Assembly (NCBI GenBank): GCA_945862535.1
Contig: CAMAYG010000008.1
Location: 1 to 61,420, forward strand
Direction of reading: 5' to 3'
Source of the DNA: Rickettsia typhi
Lineage (GTDB): Bacteria > Pseudomonadota > Alphaproteobacteria > Rickettsiales > UBA1997
DNA: 61,420 nucleotides
This document shows positions 35,428 through 44,146 of the stretch, in pieces. The position numbers and the translations under genes are program-made. The notes under the pieces are model-generated. The model worked only from the letters and a program-made list of their open reading frames with translations. It did not search any database and was not told where the DNA came from. Position 1 is the first letter of the stretch, and each line of letters starts with the position of its first letter.

Positions 35428-36402
35428 TTATGCCAAGAAATAAACTTGATTAATTACATCTCTTGCTAGGGCATAGTCAAGCCTTCTTCTGTATTTATTA
35501 TCTTTTCTCAAGCCTTTAAATGGTGTTAGAAATATATCGTAAGTTTCTTTTCTAAATCCATTTAACATTTCGTTAAGATTTTTAATTAATTTTTCAATAT
35601 CACAATCAATCAAACTAGCTGATCTTCTGGCAATTGAAATTCTGGTGATGCTTCTTGAAGAACTGCCAACCTTTTCGGGGTTTATTTCATTGCCATTACA
35701 AAATCTGATAGAAGCCTCGATTGTGTTATCAATTGCAATTAATCCAATTTTTCCAGCTTTGTCGTTAAATTTCATTTCAACTTTATTTTCTGCTTTTGGC
35801 AGTTTTTTTTCAAATTCGCTTAATTTTCCAATAAATTCTCTGTCTTGATATAGATCTACATCTTTAGACTGCCCTTTAAACAATGCAAGACAAACCGGAT
35901 GCTCTGTGTCGTTAAACATTTTGCCATTTAGCAAAATATAGTGCGAAAGCCTATCTCTAAAAAGTTGCGAATTGAGAAAAGAAGCCGGAATTATCGCCCC
36001 AACATTTTTACAATTTTCTAAACATTTATCAAGTGCAAATTTATATAAATCATCATATTTGGTCTTAGGATAAAATAAACCCCGTCTTTTGGCAGAATTT
36101 TGAGCCAAATAAGGGGGGTTGGTTATGCAGATATCGTGATTGCTAGGAAAATCTTTTAAAGTATCTTTAAATAACACATTTTCGTCTTTTGGCTCTATAT
36201 CGTAAGAAATAAAATTATTGCACAAACCCATATTTTGAAGCATCTTGATTAGATTGTTGCTTCCTGCGAAAGGCTCTAAAATAGTGTTTTCTTCTAAATT
36301 ACACTCATTTGCCCAGTCTTGAAAGGCTTTATTGTCAAAGGGATTATATTGAGTAAAATACTGGCCTTTTGTTCTTTTGTTGTCGATAAAATCAAATAAC
36401 AT
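35428..36402 (-). CDS. DNA adenine-N6 methyltransferase (NPPY type), no nuclease partner seen
   Basis: Site-specific adenine methyltransferase of 324 residues from the ATG at 36402; a GTG at 36414 would add four. The KGQYFTQ segment near the N-terminus is typical of the N6-adenine gamma class. Motif I is ILEPFAGSNNL (about 41-51 from the ATG) and the catalytic NPPY is at 95-98. A C-terminal target-recognition region ends YALARDVINQVYFLA. Neither neighbour (hdc, dnaE C-terminus) is a nuclease. A fused nuclease domain is not evident at this length. It is the fourth DNA methyltransferase of the window. Confidence 0.82.
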   Translation of the reverse strand: MLFDFIDNKRTKGQYFTQYNPFDNKAFQDWANECNLEENTILEPFAGSNNLIKMLQNMGLCNNFISYDIEPKDENVLFKDTLKDFPSNHDICITNPPYLAQNSAKRRGLFYPKTKYDDLYKFALDKCLENCKNVGAIIPASFLNSQLFRDRLSHYILLNGKMFNDTEHPVCLALFKGQSKDVDLYQDREFIGKLSEFEKKLPKAENKVEMKFNDKAGKIGLIAIDNTIEASIRFCNGNEINPEKVGSSSRSITRISIARRSASLIDCDIEKLIKNLNEMLNGFRKETYDIFLTPFKGLRKDNKYRRRLDYALARDVINQVYFLA

Positions 36403-36611
36403 AATATCTAACACAATTAATTAATAACATATCAAAAATATTTTGATTATTTTGTTGTTATATTTAAAACAACATTCTTAGATACAGGATTTTAGGCACC
36501 TGTTACTATTTTTGCAAAACACTAATTATGTCGTTATAATTCTTAGCTATTAGTCGCTTTGATATATTTTATAATAAGTAGAATTTCAAGTGTCAAGAAC
36601 TGCTTTACTAA

Positions 36612-36636
36612 TTAATCGGGCATATTAATCGGGCAT
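36612..36636. repeat. Short tandem direct repeat upstream of the methyltransferase
   Basis: TTAATCGGGCAT occurs at 36612-36623 and again at 36625-36636 in the 245-base spacer between the dnaE C-terminal gene and the methyltransferase start. Repeated half-sites near a methyltransferase promoter can be controller-protein or autoregulation sites. That is only a possibility; slippage duplication would look the same. Confidence 0.5.
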
Positions 36637-36659
36637 TGGGACTGCTTTTTGGACTACTT

Positions 36660-37868
36660 TTAACTAGTAAGATTGTTGATTTTTTTAATTTCGGTGATTC
36701 CTTGTAAGTTTTTTAGAATTTTTATTTCTTCAATTGATAGTTGATATTGTTGATTTAATGCAATTCTGGCAGTGTTTTGGTGATTGATGATTTTAAGAAA
36801 AATAGTAATTTTTTGCAGATTATTACTAGTGATTTTTTCTAGCACAGATAAATTGCTTGGGTTAAAGGTGCGGTTTTCTAAAAAAGAGCTTAGGGCAACA
36901 ATCGCTTGGGGTGCATTAATTGCTATTTCTATCGTCATAGTCTTTTGTGCCAAAGGTTCTTGGCTAGTTTCTGGGGCAGGGTTGTTGATTTTATTTGCCT
37001 GAAAATTATTGTTTAAGTTGTTGTTTTTGGTAAAGTTTTTATTGTTGTTAAAACTTTTGTAGTTGCTTTTATTATTGACAATGTCTTCAAAAACCGTTGC
37101 TCGCGCCTTGGTGTTTTTTAGAAAATCGTCAAGAGAAGTGATTTTTTTGACTAAATTCCTTACTCCGCCTTCATCGATTTTAAGCAAATTCTCGACAACA
37201 ATTTGCGATCCGTCGTTAATAAGGTCGCGGGCATTGGTAATAATGCCTTCATCGAATATTGTTGTTTCATAGACTCCGTCGGTATCGGAAAGATAAACAT
37301 AAGCAAAACGACCCCTACCGCCAGAGCGATGCCTACTTGCCGTTACTACTCCTGCCATTTTGACAATATCGCCATCTTTTAAGTCTTCGCGATCGAGGCG
37401 AGAAGAAAAAATTACCCCTCTTTTTTGCAAATCTTCTTTTACCCGATCTAGCGGGTGCTGTTTAGGAAAAAAGCCAAAAGCGGTAAATTCGTGCCTAAGT
37501 TTCTCTTCCTCTTCCCAATCGGCAACCTTTTTTAATTGTGGTTTTTTATTTTCAACAATGCCACCGCCAAAAAAGGTCATTTGATTTGAGGTCTTGGCAA
37601 GGTTTTGCTCGGCAGAATAGGCACTAATTACCTCGAAAGATTCGGCAATTTGTCGGCGATTGCTGTGAATTTTGTCGAATGCACCAGCTTTAGACAATGC
37701 TTCAATCGACTTTTTATTAATTAGCCTTGGCTCTATTCTTTCGGCAAGATGGTAAATATCCTTAAATTTTCCGCCAGAATTTCTTTCTTTAACCATTTCC
37801 TCCATTGCCCCAATGCCTACGGCTTTAATTGCCCCAAGGGCAAATCTTATTGCATATTTTTCACTCAT
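36660..37868 (-). CDS. dnaE: DNA polymerase III alpha subunit, C-terminal part
   Basis: A 402-residue gene carrying the end of the alpha subunit. It begins at RFALGAIKAVGIGAMEEMV, the segment that normally follows PDVN-S-F, and so continues almost exactly where the 26319-28943 gene stops. It holds helix-hairpin-helix DNA contacts, a clamp-binding motif QMTFFGG (about 97-103), an OB fold (IVKMAGVVTASRHRSGGRGRFAYVYLSD) and a degenerate Asn/Lys-rich tau-binding tail. It has its own ATG with an AAGG Shine-Dalgarno overlapping the COQ9 stop, 5 bases upstream, so it is likely translated in that operon. The two dnaE parts are in swapped order on the minus strand, 7.7 kb apart. Confidence 0.92.
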   Translation of the reverse strand: MSEKYAIRFALGAIKAVGIGAMEEMVKERNSGGKFKDIYHLAERIEPRLINKKSIEALSKAGAFDKIHSNRRQIAESFEVISAYSAEQNLAKTSNQMTFFGGGIVENKKPQLKKVADWEEEEKLRHEFTAFGFFPKQHPLDRVKEDLQKRGVIFSSRLDREDLKDGDIVKMAGVVTASRHRSGGRGRFAYVYLSDTDGVYETTIFDEGIITNARDLINDGSQIVVENLLKIDEGGVRNLVKKITSLDDFLKNTKARATVFEDIVNNKSNYKSFNNNKNFTKNNNLNNNFQANKINNPAPETSQEPLAQKTMTIEIAINAPQAIVALSSFLENRTFNPSNLSVLEKITSNNLQKITIFLKIINHQNTARIALNQQYQLSIEEIKILKNLQGITEIKKINNLTS

Positions 37869-37873
37869 TGACC

Positions 37874-38782
37874 TTACTTCTTAGAATTGTAATAAAGCCT
37901 AATAAAAGGCAATTTTCGGGCTAATTCTTGTAATTTCAAAACAATGTCGTTATTTAAATTGGTGTTTGCATTATTCGCTGTGCTCTTTTGCCATTGTGTT
38001 TTGCGGCTTTTGCTGTTGCGGGCCTTATGTGCCGATTCGTCTTCCGTTTGGTAATTTTGTTGATTATTGCAATTGTTGCAAATTTTAGTGGCAAAATTGT
38101 TGATTTTATTTTTTAGTTGATATTTAACACGGCTAAAATTGTTGATTTTTGCTATTTCCTTGTCGATAAATTGGTGAGAATTGTAGTGGTTAATGCTTTT
38201 GTCATAAGCGATTATTGGCAATAATTGATAGATTATTTTGGTAAGAATTAGTCTTTTGCTATAAAAATTATAATCTAGACTGGTATCGAAAATGCTAAAC
38301 CAAATATTATTGGCAAAAAGGTAGGAATATTTGGTGATAACAAAGTCTGTTACCATAAAACTAGGCCTAGAGCCAGTATAATTGCAATGTTTTTCAAGAT
38401 ATGCAGTAATTATCCAAGGGTTTTTTGCCAAAATTTCTACCAAAATATTTAAGGCGAGAGCAATTTTTTTGCTAATTGATTTATTGGCTAAAATTGCCGA
38501 TGAGCTAGCCATTTCATTGGCTATTTTATTTTCAAGATCGCTGTTTAAATGCAAACAATGGTAAGAGAAAAAATCGACCAATTTATTTGGAAAATAAAGC
38601 AAATAAAAATCTTCTTCGTGACTCGTGGTAAGATTAAGATTTTTGCAGGCTAATTTTATAGCAGAAGTGAGGAAGTCTTTATTGGTGTAATCTTGATGGT
38701 TATTAACAATTGCAAGGGTTTCTTGGTAAATTGCCAATTTTTCTCGATCGAAATTAAAGTCTGTCATTTGTAGCTCCTTCAT
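37874..38782 (-). CDS. COQ9-family ubiquinone biosynthesis protein
   Basis: Lipid-binding accessory protein for ubiquinone synthesis (family COQ9, TetR-like fold). The 302-residue protein has the helical N-terminus with YLLYFPNKLVDFFSYH, the central NPWIITAYLE, and the family signature IFDTSLDYNFYSKRLILTKIIYQ (typically D-x-S-x-D-F-N-x-Y-T-K-R-x2-L). A Cys/Asn-rich insertion follows (about 215-260). The restricted occurrence of COQ9 in alphaproteobacteria and mitochondria supports the lineage call. It follows nadK and precedes the dnaE C-terminal gene by 5 bases. Assignment is by motif only. Confidence 0.65.
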   Translation of the reverse strand: MKELQMTDFNFDREKLAIYQETLAIVNNHQDYTNKDFLTSAIKLACKNLNLTTSHEEDFYLLYFPNKLVDFFSYHCLHLNSDLENKIANEMASSSAILANKSISKKIALALNILVEILAKNPWIITAYLEKHCNYTGSRPSFMVTDFVITKYSYLFANNIWFSIFDTSLDYNFYSKRLILTKIIYQLLPIIAYDKSINHYNSHQFIDKEIAKINNFSRVKYQLKNKINNFATKICNNCNNQQNYQTEDESAHKARNSKSRKTQWQKSTANNANTNLNNDIVLKLQELARKLPFIRLYYNSKK

Positions 38783-38797
38783 TGGTAAATCTTTTGA

Positions 38798-39616
38798 TTA
38801 ATAAACAAATTGTTCACGAATGATTCTTGCATCGAGAGAGTGGTCTGCCTCGAACAATATATTGAAACCAAAATCAAAATTCGTGCTAATTTCTATCGAT
38901 TTTATTGATTTAATTTCATTAAAATCTGCTGTAGCATTGACAGTTCTTGTTTCTGGGTCTAAAACATTAACGACAACTCGTGAGTCGTTAGGCAATAATG
39001 CCCCTCGCCAATTTCTTGGGCGGAAAGGGTTAATTGGTGTTAAAGCAACCAAATTGGCAGCTAAAGGGATAATTGGCCCGCGAACCGATAGGTTGTAGGC
39101 GGTGCTACCCGCAGGAGTTGCCAGCAATATGCCGTCGGATATTAAGCAGTCTATTTTTTGACTATCATTAACTATAACTTCTAATTTAGCGGCCTGACTC
39201 GAGCCCCTAAGCAAAGAGACCTCGTTAATTGCAATGTGACAATATTGTTGGTTGTTAATATCTATTGCCGTGGCAATTAGTGGATTGAGTTTGCTAGGAA
39301 TTGCTAATTCTATTTGTTTTAACAAGTTGGAATCTGCATGATAGTTATTCATGAGAAAGCCAATGCTTCCACAATTTATGCCGTAAAAACAGCAATCTAT
39401 TTGCTGGTAATAATGTAGAATATGGAGCATTAAGCCGTCTCCGCCAACAACAACTATTAAGTCGAATTTCTCTTGCGATAAATTGCTAAAGTTGATGTCG
39501 GTTAGGTCGGTCCAATTCTGATAAATTGTTAAGATTTGCTTTTTTGTGGCAATTGCCGAAGCATTGCTATTAGCGGCAATAATTGCAATACGAGAAAATT
39601 TTGATATCAGTTTCAT
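38798..39616 (-). CDS. nadK: NAD kinase
   Basis: Phosphorylates NAD to NADP, supplying cofactor for the NADP enzymes nearby (icd, ferredoxin reductase, dxr). The 272-residue protein has the GGDG motif at 58-61 in VVVGGDGLML and the NE motif in HIAINEVSLLRG. The C-terminal kinase core reads ISDGILLATPAGSTAYNLSVRGPIIPL. It lies 15 bases upstream of COQ9 on the same strand. Confidence 0.95.
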   Translation of the reverse strand: MKLISKFSRIAIIAANSNASAIATKKQILTIYQNWTDLTDINFSNLSQEKFDLIVVVGGDGLMLHILHYYQQIDCCFYGINCGSIGFLMNNYHADSNLLKQIELAIPSKLNPLIATAIDINNQQYCHIAINEVSLLRGSSQAAKLEVIVNDSQKIDCLISDGILLATPAGSTAYNLSVRGPIIPLAANLVALTPINPFRPRNWRGALLPNDSRVVVNVLDPETRTVNATADFNEIKSIKSIEISTNFDFGFNILFEADHSLDARIIREQFVY

Positions 39617-39695
39617 TGACGATTATTTAACCAAATTAGGCAAATGTTTTGCCAATATTAACGGGCTTTAGTGGCTTTTTAATAAATAATTGATA

Positions 39696-40157
39696 TTAGA
39701 AAGGAATTTCGTCGTCTTCTTCGATTGAAATATTGCTAGATTTTCCACCAGATTTACTGCTGTAGTCGTCGCCAAAGCTACGATCGTTGGATCCGCCACG
39801 GTCCGATCTTTCGCGAGCATCGAGGATTTGCAAAGTAGAATTATATTGTTGCAATACAACTTCGGTAGAATATTTTTCGAGGCCAGCATTGTCTGTCCAT
39901 TTGCGGGTTTGTAGCGAGCCTTCGATGTAGAGTTTACTGCCCTTTTTTACATATGATTTAACAATAGAAACTAAACCGGGAGAAAAAATAGCAATACGGT
40001 GCCATTCGGTTTTTTCTTTTTTTTCGCCACTGTTTTTGTCTTTCCAGCTTTCGGTGGTTGCAACAGAGAAGCTAGCAATTTCACGGCCATCTTGGGTGTT
40101 TCTTATTTCTGGATCTTGGCCAACATTACCGACGATAATAACTTTGTTAATTGACAT
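39696..40157 (-). CDS. ssb: Single-stranded DNA-binding protein
   Basis: Tetrameric OB-fold protein protecting single-stranded DNA in replication and repair. The 153 residues start SINKVIIVGNVGQDPEIR, include FSVATTESWKDKNSGEKKEKTEWHRI, then a Gly/Ser-rich linker and the acidic tip EEDDEIPF that recruits partner proteins. It is divergent from the 40472 gene across a 314-base spacer. Confidence 0.97.
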   Translation of the reverse strand: MSINKVIIVGNVGQDPEIRNTQDGREIASFSVATTESWKDKNSGEKKEKTEWHRIAIFSPGLVSIVKSYVKKGSKLYIEGSLQTRKWTDNAGLEKYSTEVVLQQYNSTLQILDARERSDRGGSNDRSFGDDYSSKSGGKSSNISIEEDDEIPF

Positions 40158-40471
40158 TTTAAGAATTTATTTAATTAATTTTAGTGGTGTAAAGTTTTTA
40201 AGCTTTATTACAAAATGATTTAGCAAATCAATTAAATTATTTGAGGGTTTTTTTATAAAACAAGTATTTATTTACTAAAAATTCACGACTGCTAACTCAT
40301 AATTGTCGAAAATTATATCGAAGCTTGTAAAATCTTAATTCCATCGTATTTTAGCTATCACTAGATAGTTTTTTGATTTTATTATAATTAAAATTTATCT
40401 CTAAATTAATATTTAAAATTTTACTTGCTATTTAATGACGATAAAATAATAATAACATAATCATAATAATC
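40158..40471. other. Divergent intergenic region, ssb / CaaX-protein gene
   Basis: About 310 highly A+T-rich bases. A possible promoter for the plus-strand gene is TTGCTA at 40425-40430, a 16-base spacer and TAATAA at 40447-40452, about 20 bases before the GTG start. This is weak evidence in such a background. No tRNA or stable hairpin is seen. Confidence 0.3.
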
Positions 40472-41536
40472 GTGGAAAAAATAAACCAAACAGACCTAGA
40501 ATCTACATTCTCTAACTTTTACGATAATGATAACAAATCGCAAGAAAGCATAATAAAACTGCTTAAGCTTCTGAACTGGCAAGGGTCATCAAAATTAGCA
40601 AGTGCTATCAAAAATATTAATGCTCTAACTGCACAATTTTATTCAGAATCACCCACTAATGAACAATTTGAAAAATTTCAGAATTTAATAACATTGTATC
40701 GAGAAAAACCACCTATACTGAATTTGCAAGAATTAGAAACAGATTTTGAAAATCTTAAAAAATCTTTAGAGTGTATCAGCTCAAGTCAACAATTGCAACA
40801 AATTGATCTTAATCTTAGCGCGAATGATGACGCTCAACAGGAAGGTATTAGTATGCTAGGTGAGACACTTCATCTTGAGGAAATTAATATAGTAATTCCA
40901 GCAGTTCAACAAGGAGTTAGCGCCCATTTATTATTTTTCAACATAGAGTGTGCATTAAGTAATTTTTACTCTTACTCACAAGCTAACTCGGAGCTTGTAT
41001 TAAAGCTTGCATTAGAGTGTTTTGACTCACAAGAAATAAGTAATGGCTTTATTTCAAATATGTCACCTGAAGAAGGGAAGAATCTATTAGCAAACTTAAT
41101 AACTTTTGCCGGTGATATTAATATTCTAGCTGGACAATTTTATTCAGAAACAATCCCTGAAGAACAACTTCAAGAATTTAATAATTTAAGAACATTTTAT
41201 CGAACAAAACCACCTATACTGAATTTGCAAGAATTAAAAACAGATTTTGAAAATCTTAAAAAATCTTTAGAGTGTATCAGCTCAGGTCAAAAATCTATTA
41301 GTAAGCCTGATTATACTGTCGAAGAAGAGAGCAAAGAAGATGGTATCGAATCAGTTAAACAACCTGCTATTGGGCTTGATAATGCTGAAAAACTAAGGAG
41401 GGAAGAAGCTGTTGATCTAGAAACAAATATAGAAACAAATAAAAATAATGGTCTTCCCCCTTTTGTAATTGTAGAAAAGCCAACAATAGAAGGCAAAAAG
41501 AAATCGAAGTGCGGTGAATGTTGCATCACTTTCTAA
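40472..41536 (+). CDS. Internally duplicated protein with C-terminal CaaX-like box, candidate effector
   Basis: A 354-residue protein I do not recognise. It consists of two related halves (about 12-107 and 160-275); each has an N-terminal F-Y-containing helical part, AQFYSE/GQFYSE, then PPILNLQEL-TDFENLKKSLECISS. The second copy of that last block is nearly identical in DNA (40706-40789 and 41207-41290, 2 differences in 84). The tail is acidic and then polybasic, ending KKKSKCGECCITF. The last four residues, Cys-Ile-Thr-Phe, fit a CaaX prenylation box, preceded by extra Cys and Lys as in Ras-like proteins. Bacteria lack prenyltransferases, so this fits a protein modified inside a eukaryotic host. 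There is no signal peptide, and GTG is the start. Function is unknown. Confidence 0.75.
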   Translation: MEKINQTDLESTFSNFYDNDNKSQESIIKLLKLLNWQGSSKLASAIKNINALTAQFYSESPTNEQFEKFQNLITLYREKPPILNLQELETDFENLKKSLECISSSQQLQQIDLNLSANDDAQQEGISMLGETLHLEEINIVIPAVQQGVSAHLLFFNIECALSNFYSYSQANSELVLKLALECFDSQEISNGFISNMSPEEGKNLLANLITFAGDINILAGQFYSETIPEEQLQEFNNLRTFYRTKPPILNLQELKTDFENLKKSLECISSGQKSISKPDYTVEEESKEDGIESVKQPAIGLDNAEKLRREEAVDLETNIETNKNNGLPPFVIVEKPTIEGKKKSKCGECCITF

Positions 41537-41642
41537 AATAAAATTGCGAGGGTCGGATTATTTCTGGCTCTCGTGCCTTCGTTTTCGATCTTACCCAGTC
41601 TGCCATCGTGACGAGACAATGGTTTTAAACTCCTTGTTGCCT

Positions 41643-42098
41643 TTAGAATTTTAGAGGCCGAAACACTCTGGTGCCGAATGGTAGTAAAGATTTATCGAAT
41701 TTTTCTGGCTTAAACACCCTAGAAAACTCCTCTTCCCATTTAAAAGCGAGGGATTTTTTGCAATATGAATCGATATCTTATTTATCTTTTTTAAATTTAT
41801 CTTGACCTTCATTAAGCAATTCTCCTTGTTTTTCAGTAATTTCCGACACGATTTTGCCATAGAATTCGCTGTAATATCCTGCAATAACTTTGTCGTTAAT
41901 TAATGAATTGCCAATTTTTTCGTTATCGCCGATTAAGTTTTCGAGGTCGGAGCCAAAATTATAAGAATGCAAAATAACGATTTTATCAATTATTTCGTTG
42001 GAAATGTTAAGAAGGTCGAGGTTTTGATCTGCTACAAAGTGTTTATAAAACTTTGTAATTCTTATGTCTTTTTTACTATTCGTTATAAAAACAAGCAA
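41643..42098 (-). pseudogene. Hypothetical gene interrupted by an in-frame stop
   Basis: On the minus strand a frame runs from about 42137 (just after a TAG) to a TAA at 41643-41645, broken by one in-frame TAA at 41778-41780. Before the break it reads RVDDLLVFITNSKKDIRITKF through ILHSYNFGSDLENLIGDNEK. After the break, in the same frame, it continues KSLAFKWEEEFSRVFKP and ends GTRVFRPLKF. Both sides look protein-like, so this is probably one decayed gene, also missing its 5' end. I do not recognise the family. A TTG at 42098 is the first usable start. A 106-residue shorter protein remains possible. Confidence 0.5.
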
Positions 42099-42278
42099 GT
42101 CATCAACTCTCGTGCCGTCTTTTTGGGTTTTCTATTCTGTTAAATTTTGGTGAGGTGGATCATATTGTTGCTTAGCTTTATTTGCCGATTAGAATCTTGC
42201 TAATTCATGACATTGTTGTTAATCTAAAGATCGATTATCGACGGGGGTTAATTAAACTTAACCACTAGTCTTGCTTAA

Positions 42279-43247
42279 TTAGATTTTAAGAACAATAGAG
42301 CCAATGCTTGCCTTGCTTTCTAGGGCTTGATGGGCACGAGCAACATCTTTAAAATCGTAGGATTTGATTTGTGGTCTTATAATTTTTTTCCTTAGGGCCG
42401 CGAAAATCTCTTTAGAGGTTAAAACACATTCTGAACGATTATATTTATAGTGAAAAACCAGAGGTCGAGCAAGATATAATGAATTTAGCATCATGTAGCG
42501 ATGATCTAGCGAGGTAAATTCGCCAGAAGATTCGCCGTAGTTAATGCAGATACCAGTAGGCCACAAGCATTGTAAAGATTGCTCGATAGTGTCTTTGCCA
42601 ATGCCATCATAAACCGCCCCAACCATTCCGCCTTTGGTAAAATTTTTAACTTCTTCAACTAAATTTTGGGTGCGATAATTGATAACTAAATCACAGCCTA
42701 ATGATTGAGCAAAAGCGATTTTACGGTCGTCGCCTACCGTCCCTATTACTTCTAGGCCAATGTTTTTTGCTAAAACACAAAGGATACTACCAACTCCGCC
42801 CGCAACAGAATGGATAAGAATCTTCTTTGCTCTTTTTGCCAAGAAAACTCGATGCAATAAAGCATGTGCCACCATTCCTTTGAAGAGATAGCCGGCGGTT
42901 TCAATATCGCCAATATCCCTGGGAATATCAATAAGGTTGCTTTGTGCAATTAACCTTTTTTCGCTATAAGAACCAATGCCTCCCGTAGCATAAGCAACTC
43001 GGTCGCCAATTTTATAATCTACTACTTCTTCGCCAACTGCCTCAATTACTCCGCAACCCTCCATTCCTAAGACAGAAGGGAGTTTTGATAGGGGAAATTG
43101 CCCGCGACGGAAGCAAATGTCGAAAAAATTTACTCCGATAGCGGTTTGCTTAATTAGAACCTGATCTTTTCTTGGTTTTGGTACAGCGGTTTCAACAAAT
43201 TTTAAAACATCTGCGGATCCAGTTTCTTTAATTATAATGCTTTTCAT
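42279..43247 (-). CDS. qor: Quinone oxidoreductase (zinc-independent MDR family)
   Basis: NADPH-dependent quinone reductase of 322 residues from the medium-chain dehydrogenase/reductase superfamily. Features are the N-terminal GroES-like domain with VGVNFFDICFRRGQFP (usually GVNFIDTYYRSG), the PSVLGMEGCGVIEAVGE segment, and the nucleotide-binding GGVGSILCVLAKNIG with VIGTVGDDRKIAFAQSLG. Zinc ligands of alcohol dehydrogenases are absent. It is last in the minus-strand run, after ymdB by about 70 bases. Confidence 0.9.
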   Translation of the reverse strand: MKSIIIKETGSADVLKFVETAVPKPRKDQVLIKQTAIGVNFFDICFRRGQFPLSKLPSVLGMEGCGVIEAVGEEVVDYKIGDRVAYATGGIGSYSEKRLIAQSNLIDIPRDIGDIETAGYLFKGMVAHALLHRVFLAKRAKKILIHSVAGGVGSILCVLAKNIGLEVIGTVGDDRKIAFAQSLGCDLVINYRTQNLVEEVKNFTKGGMVGAVYDGIGKDTIEQSLQCLWPTGICINYGESSGEFTSLDHRYMMLNSLYLARPLVFHYKYNRSECVLTSKEIFAALRKKIIRPQIKSYDFKDVARAHQALESKASIGSIVLKI

Positions 43248-43318
43248 AATAAATTGCTAAAATTTGGTTGTTGTAGAGGTTGATATCATTTTCTGTGTCT
43301 AAATTGCCATATATTTTG

Positions 43319-44146
43319 TTAGACTGCTTTAAACATCGAAATATTATTGTCTGCCATTAAAATACCGCCGATTTTAATTGGTGTAATTTTTTTGGCAAGA
43401 CCGTTGTTAGAAATTTCAATTATTGTCCCACAAAATGTTGCCTCGCCATTAGCTGCAATAAAGCGATCCGCCCTTCTTTTGTTGAGAAAAGATTTGAGGG
43501 GAGCAGCAATTTCCATGCCAATAACAGAATTGTAATCGCCACACATTCCTGCATCGGTTTGATAAGCGGTGCCATTTGCCAAAATATGGCAATCATTAGT
43601 TGGAATATGGGTATGAGAGCCAACAACTGCCGAAACTCGACCATCAAGGAAATGGGCCATCGCCATTTTTTCCGAGGTTGCTTCGGCATGAAAATCGACA
43701 AAAATTGCCTCGTAATCTTTGCCTAGCTTCTTAGTTGCAAGTAGTGTATCTATGGCATTAAAAGGGCAATCAAGTTGATATTTCATAAAAACTTGCCCCA
43801 TTAAATGCACGACCAAAACTTTATTACCTAAAATATCGAATTCACCAAAGCCATTACCGGGTAAATGACTAGGAAAATTAAGCGGGCGAAGCAAATTATT
43901 TTTTTTGCCAATGAAACTGCCAATGTCTTTTTGATCCCAGATATGATCGCCTCCGGTTAAGACATCGATTCCGCAATCTATCAATTCTTGATAACTATTT
44001 TGATTGATGCCAAAGCCCCCCGAAGCATTGTCGCAGTTCACAATAGTAAAAGAGATTTTTTCTTGATTTTTAATTATTGGCAAATGTTTAGCAATTGCCA
44101 AGCGACCTGCACGACCAACAACATCGCCACAAAATAATATTTTCAT
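43319..44146 (-). CDS. ymdB: YmdB-family metallophosphoesterase
   Basis: Binuclear metallophosphoesterase of 275 residues (TIGR00282 family), known in Bacillus as a 2',3'-cyclic nucleotide phosphodiesterase affecting RNA turnover. Metal-binding segments are visible: FCGDVVGRAG at the N-terminus, NCDNASGGFG (usually NGENAA, so Glu is replaced by Asp), TGGDHIWDQKD, VDFHAEATSEK and VGSHTHIPTND. The Asp-for-Glu change is conservative at a metal ligand. It overlaps the ferredoxin reductase gene by 1 base. Confidence 0.92.
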   Translation of the reverse strand: MKILFCGDVVGRAGRLAIAKHLPIIKNQEKISFTIVNCDNASGGFGINQNSYQELIDCGIDVLTGGDHIWDQKDIGSFIGKKNNLLRPLNFPSHLPGNGFGEFDILGNKVLVVHLMGQVFMKYQLDCPFNAIDTLLATKKLGKDYEAIFVDFHAEATSEKMAMAHFLDGRVSAVVGSHTHIPTNDCHILANGTAYQTDAGMCGDYNSVIGMEIAAPLKSFLNKRRADRFIAANGEATFCGTIIEISNNGLAKKITPIKIGGILMADNNISMFKAV

